A stretch of 7,147 nt of DNA from JAFAQB01 sp046724555 (GTDB lineage Archaea > Thermoproteota > Nitrososphaeria > Nitrososphaerales > Nitrososphaeraceae). The position numbers were made by a program, and so were the translations under genes. Within the stretch, counting starts at the first letter, position 1. Each line of letters starts with the position of its first letter. Below are positions 5,353 through 7,147 of the stretch, piece by piece. The notes under the pieces are model-generated. The model saw only the letters and a list, made by a program, of their open reading frames with translations. It did no database searches and was not told the origin of the DNA. Location of the stretch: NCBI GenBank assembly GCA_046724555.1, contig JBKOWU010000255.1, positions 1 to 7,147 on the forward strand, given 5' to 3'.

Positions 5353-5571
5353 CTACTCCTTAAATAACCTGGAAAACTCATTTGCCTTTTCTGCGGGCAC
5401 AAAAAACTGTAAATTATTACATACATTGCAGAACATAAACGAAGTATTAATTGTTCCTGCTGTTCCATTACCCAGATCAAATTCTATTTTGATGTTTGGC
5501 CTACCCTTTCCAAAATGAATCTGCTTCATCTGGTTTTTACATATAGGACAGTTAAACGTTAGCGATGTCAT
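5353..5571 (-). CDS. Small two-CxxC zinc-ribbon protein
   Basis: This 72-residue protein starts at ATG 5569-5571; upstream in-frame ATGs at 5584-5586 and 5590-5592 would prepend MIMIIIS. The product has Cys8/Cys11 (FNCPICKNQM) and Cys48/Cys51 (MFCNVCNNLQFF), the four ligands of a zinc ribbon, with a beta-rich middle (NIKIEFDLGNGTAGTINTSF) and an acidic-basic helical C-terminus (AEKANEFSRLFKE). I choose the ATG at 5571 because the TATA-like AAAATATTTT at 5605-5614 is 38 bases upstream of it, whereas it is only 18 bases from the first ATG. Zinc ribbons of this type bind nucleic acid or act as structural adaptors in the cytoplasm. No specific family is recognised, and the neighbours do not suggest a pathway. 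Confidence 0.7.
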   Translation of the reverse strand: MTSLTFNCPICKNQMKQIHFGKGRPNIKIEFDLGNGTAGTINTSFMFCNVCNNLQFFVPAEKANEFSRLFKE

Positions 5572-5604
5572 TGATATTATTATCATAATCATACAAACGT
5601 CTTA

Positions 5605-5614
5605 AAATATTTTT
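5605..5614 (-). promoter_or_regulatory. TATA-like element for the two-CxxC protein
   Basis: The sequence AAAATATTTT is palindromic. It is 38 bases before the preferred ATG at 5571 and 24 bases before the ATG at 5586. The latter would then be a leaderless start, so the exact translation start of the gene remains open between these two. Confidence 0.4.
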
Positions 5615-5724
5615 AGTTAAGTCTGTGGTAGACCATTTAAAATGTGCTTTATACGCTACAGTGAATGATTCTAAAGCTTATATTATCTTATACAGAGGTT
5701 GAATTTTTTACAATGGTACAGGAG

Positions 5725-6123
5725 CTAGCGGCTTTGGTCCAAATATACTCTTGCATCTAATCCACCTTTACTATGGCCAACTATATTTACTTGATTTTGT
5801 CCTGTCAAGCTTCTGACCTGTTGCACTATTTGGCCCAATTCTATGCCATGATCTATTGCAAGTCCACATTCATCATCGGATTGGTGAAAAGATACTGTAC
5901 AAAACGGAATATGATCACGTTGTAGCATGCGTTCCCATGCAGACCATACCCACGAACCTTCGTTGTATCCATGTACAAGAATTACTGGAATTGCTTCGTT
6001 GGATCGTACTACTGTTCCATTATCACATGATGTTTGGCCGTTAGCAGGATCAATTAAAAATGACGCTCCAATACTTATTGTTAACAATAAGTATACACAG
6101 TTGACCTTAATTATTCTGCAGCT
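5725..6123 (-). pseudogene. Truncated secreted alpha/beta hydrolase (lipase-like)
   Basis: The frame encodes the N-terminal half of an alpha/beta hydrolase: IPVILVHGYNEGSWVW with the oxyanion-hole HG, then VNIVGHSKGGLDARVYL with the nucleophile elbow GHSKGG (Ser106 when numbered from the TTG at 6085-6087). The frame stops at TAG 5725-5727 straight after this elbow, so the catalytic Asp and His and the whole C-terminal half of a roughly 250-300 residue enzyme are missing. A one-base shift gives only GPKPLAPVPL before another stop. The open frame runs upstream to 6123 through IIKVNCVYLLLTISIGASF, a good Sec-type signal peptide, but without any ATG; ATT at 6109-6111 sits where a start would be expected. 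A TTG start at 6087 would remove the basic N-region of the signal. Intact relatives hydrolyse esters or lipids outside the cell. I call it a dead gene damaged at both ends. Confidence 0.7.
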
Positions 6124-6212
6124 TTATAATTAATAAAAAATTAGTTTTTGTTGAATCTGCTCATTGTTGAATATACATCCATCCTACCAGATTAGGTAAT
6201 TCTAAATCGATA

Positions 6213-6407
6213 TCAATTCATCTGATGTAGTCTACTCTGTTGAACGTATTGTGTCTGTAACATATGTCCAAACTTTCGCATAGATTTGACTAGGATGTAT
6301 TCATTAGAATTTTTGTTGGTTTTTGCTTGTTCGCTTTCTGGCTTTACACTTTTCTTTTTATTTAATTCCTGCCGCAGTAGAATGTTATACAAGTTTCCTC
6401 CACACAT
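6213..6407 (-). CDS. Possible small basic protein, 64 aa
   Basis: The frame runs from ATG 6405-6407 to TGA 6213-6215. The product starts MCGGNLYNILLRQELNKKKS and continues as a polar Lys/Gln/Asn-rich sequence (SEQAKTNKNSNEYILVKSMR) ending QSRLHQMN. It has no cysteine pairs beyond Cys2, no hydrophobic helix and no motif I know. The main support is a strong TATA box, TTTATATAAA at 6431-6440, placed about 29 bases before the ATG, which fits a leaderless mRNA. Against it, the plus strand shows a longer overlapping open frame (6286-6516) and the region borders kinase debris, so this could be accidental. Confidence 0.35.
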   Translation of the reverse strand: MCGGNLYNILLRQELNKKKSVKPESEQAKTNKNSNEYILVKSMRKFGHMLQTQYVQQSRLHQMN

Positions 6408-6430
6408 ACAACGTGTATACTACTTGGCTG

Positions 6431-6440
6431 TTTATATAAA
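6431..6440 (-). promoter_or_regulatory. Strong TATA box TTTATATAAA
   Basis: The element is palindromic, so it could drive transcription either way. In the minus direction it is about 29 bases before the ATG of the small basic protein at 6407. In the plus direction the start would fall near 6462, just before the histidine-kinase fragment, where there is no intact gene to transcribe. Confidence 0.45.
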
Positions 6441-6462
6441 TATTGATTCGTGGTTAGTTGGC

Positions 6463-6670
6463 AACAACAGTCGAAAAGGAATAGAACCCCGAGGTAATGC
6501 CAAGGTTATTCACTAGATTTGCAACAAAATCTTTTGATGGCACAGGATTGGGTTTGTATATCTCCAAAAATATTGTAGAAGCCCATGGCGGCAAGATATG
6601 GGCTGAGAATAATAGTGATGGCAAAGGTGCAACATTTGCATTCAGCTTGCCACTATTAATGTCTTCATAG
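6463..6670 (+). pseudogene. 3' end of a histidine kinase (ATPase G boxes), frameshifted
   Basis: From ATG 6497 the frame encodes 57 residues: MPRLFTRFATKSFDGTGLGL, YISKNIVEAHGGKIWAENNS and GKGATFAFSLPL, ending at TAG 6668-6670. This is the end of a HATPase_c domain, with the F box (LFTRF), the G2 box (GTGLGLYI) and the final strand (GATFAFSLPL). The preceding G1-side sequence KGIEP is in another frame (6475-6489); removing one C from the run of four at 6487-6490 joins it as GIEPEVMPRLF, the pattern expected for soil thaumarchaeal sensor kinases. Upstream of about 6463 the kinase similarity fades, and the N box and all earlier domains are absent. Intact relatives autophosphorylate a histidine and pass the phosphate to a response regulator; this fragment cannot. 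It is an eroded 3' remnant. Confidence 0.75.
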
Positions 6671-6679
6671 TAATTTGTT

Positions 6680-6711
6680 AGTTTCATGATGTTATTCCAT
6701 GACATGAAACT
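6680..6711. repeat. 9-bp perfect inverted repeat between two kinase fragments
   Basis: AGTTTCATG at 6680-6688 pairs with CATGAAACT at 6703-6711 around a 14-base loop. It begins ten bases after the stop of the ATPase fragment and runs into the start of the second kinase fragment, exactly at the junction of the two. It may be the original transcription-end hairpin of the first gene, or a trace of the event that joined the pieces. Confidence 0.5.
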
Positions 6712-6988
6712 CAAGACATACTGGATGTTACAAGAATAGAAAGTGGTTTACTAAAGCTCAATAAAGAGCGTTTTGATCTGAAACAAGTAATCTACAATAC
6801 TGATGACTATAAAAATCAGATTAGAAACTCAAAGAACAATATAAGACTAGGTATATGGATTTGATAAAGGAAATGGAAAGCAAAAAGGACAAGCAGAAAA
6901 AGAAGATCAAGAACATATTCATAGGCACCTGCTAATTCAAGACAATGATGCAATCATTGTAGAAGCAGATAAAGGAAGAATAACCTAA
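6703..6988 (+). pseudogene. Internal piece of a histidine kinase (dimerisation helix and linker)
   Basis: Two frames together read as a kinase core fragment. Frame one (6703-6864) gives TQDILDVTRIESGLLKLNKE then RFDLKQVIYNTDDYKNQIRN, the end of the HisKA dimerisation domain with the DILDVTRIESG signature. About one base around 6850-6854 must be skipped to continue in frame two (6854-6988), YGFDKGNGKQKGQAEKEDQE ... DNDAIIVEADKGRIT. VEADKGRIT is the entry to the ATPase domain, normally followed by QVISNLL; here it is TAA (6986-6988), one C-to-T change from CAA, and the rest does not continue. The Gln/Lys/Glu-rich linker is typical of this kinase group as I remember it. The phospho-accepting His helix, N box and G boxes are missing. 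It follows, rather than precedes, the ATPase fragment ending at 6670. Confidence 0.7.
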
Positions 6989-6989
6989 T

Positions 6990-7147
6990 ATGTTGTGTGT
7001 AAAAGACCTTGATGGAGTGTATGTCCATTCTGTGACTGTGCTCTCGCTTTTCTATTATACTACAATTGCTTTTGACGAGCACACTCATGCATCTAACAGC
7101 ACCATCACAGTGGGCGTTATAATCATAGAGCAACCATTAACTGCAAT
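6990..7147 (+). CDS. Partial open frame, possible secreted or membrane protein
   Basis: From ATG 6990-6992 the frame stays open to the window edge for 52 codons. It begins MLCVKDLDGVYVHSVTVLSL and continues FYYTTIAFDEHTHASNSTIT then VGVIIIEQPLTA. The stretch SVTVLSLFYYTTIAF looks like the hydrophobic core of a signal peptide or one membrane helix, followed by polar sequence that would be outside the cell. The acidic residues before the core are unusual for a signal peptide, so the true start may lie further in, or the 5' end may be altered by the rearranged kinase debris immediately upstream. No family can be assigned from this much. Confidence 0.4.
   Translation, partial: MLCVKDLDGVYVHSVTVLSLFYYTTIAFDEHTHASNSTITVGVIIIEQPLTA

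Noticed and set aside
5289..5480. Minus-strand frame overlapping the two-CxxC zinc-ribbon gene
   Set aside because: The overlapping frame 5353-5571 has four zinc ligands in a sensible arrangement; this one is its shadow.
6286..6516. Plus-strand frame starting MTRMYSLEFLLVFACSL with a hydrophobic N-terminus
   Set aside because: Only its last dozen residues (KGIEP region) match anything, and these belong to the frameshifted kinase; the rest overlaps a minus-strand frame with a better promoter.
6454..6714. Minus-strand frame of 86 codons opposite the kinase remnant
   Set aside because: It is antisense to clear HATPase_c motifs and has no family features of its own.

Overview
The window looks like a chromosomal segment of an ammonia-oxidising archaeon of the Nitrososphaerales, most like Nitrosocosmicus. 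This is inferred from low GC (about one third by eye), TATA-type promoters 22-40 bases before starts with no bacterial -35/-10 pairs, starts that often seem leaderless, a wealth of small cysteine-rich zinc-binding proteins, and resemblance (from memory, no search run) to families expanded in that group: short HTH proteins opening with MSTKSDQ, soil-thaumarchaeal histidine kinases, and secreted alpha/beta hydrolases. There is no rRNA, tRNA, CRISPR array or recognisable transposase.

Layout. 2-247 (+) is the 3' end of an unrecognised gene. 256-858 (-) holds two damaged genes: an HTH protein frameshifted in its C-terminal half, and the last 76 codons of a GNAT-type acetyltransferase. 868-987 (-) is a possible small Cys/His peptide, and 1273-1428 (+) a 51-residue highly charged protein. 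1429-1953 has no confident gene; it contains a 14-bp inverted repeat and a minus-strand frame broken by stops that may be a dead gene. 1954-2544 (-) encodes a zinc-ribbon protein with a putative PIN-like domain. 2741-3959 (-) carries a zinc-independent MDR oxidoreductase followed by a small helical protein. 4080-4735 (-) is a clear two-gene operon, a C2H2 zinc finger overlapping a PRC-barrel-like protein by ATGA. 4810-5068 (-) is a second, complementary fragment of the HTH family. 5082-5267 (+) and 5353-5571 (-) are small zinc-binding proteins. 5725-6123 (-) is a secreted alpha/beta hydrolase cut off after its nucleophile elbow and lacking a normal start. 6213-6407 (-) is a possible small basic protein behind a strong TATA box. 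6463-6988 (+) contains two histidine-kinase fragments in the wrong order (the ATPase end first, then the dimerisation/linker part). From 6990 (+) an open frame with a possible signal segment runs off the end.

How it fits together. I see no single pathway. Intact genes (oxidoreductase, zinc finger/PRC operon, zinc-ribbon/PIN-like protein, small zinc proteins) alternate with remnants of lineage-expanded families. Five degraded genes in 7 kb suggest a decay or rearrangement hotspot. Several frame breaks fall in homopolymers or short repeats, so some could be sequencing errors, but the missing ends and the kinase order cannot be explained that way. The most novel intact item is the zinc-ribbon plus PIN-like protein; I found no convincing new defence or mobile system.
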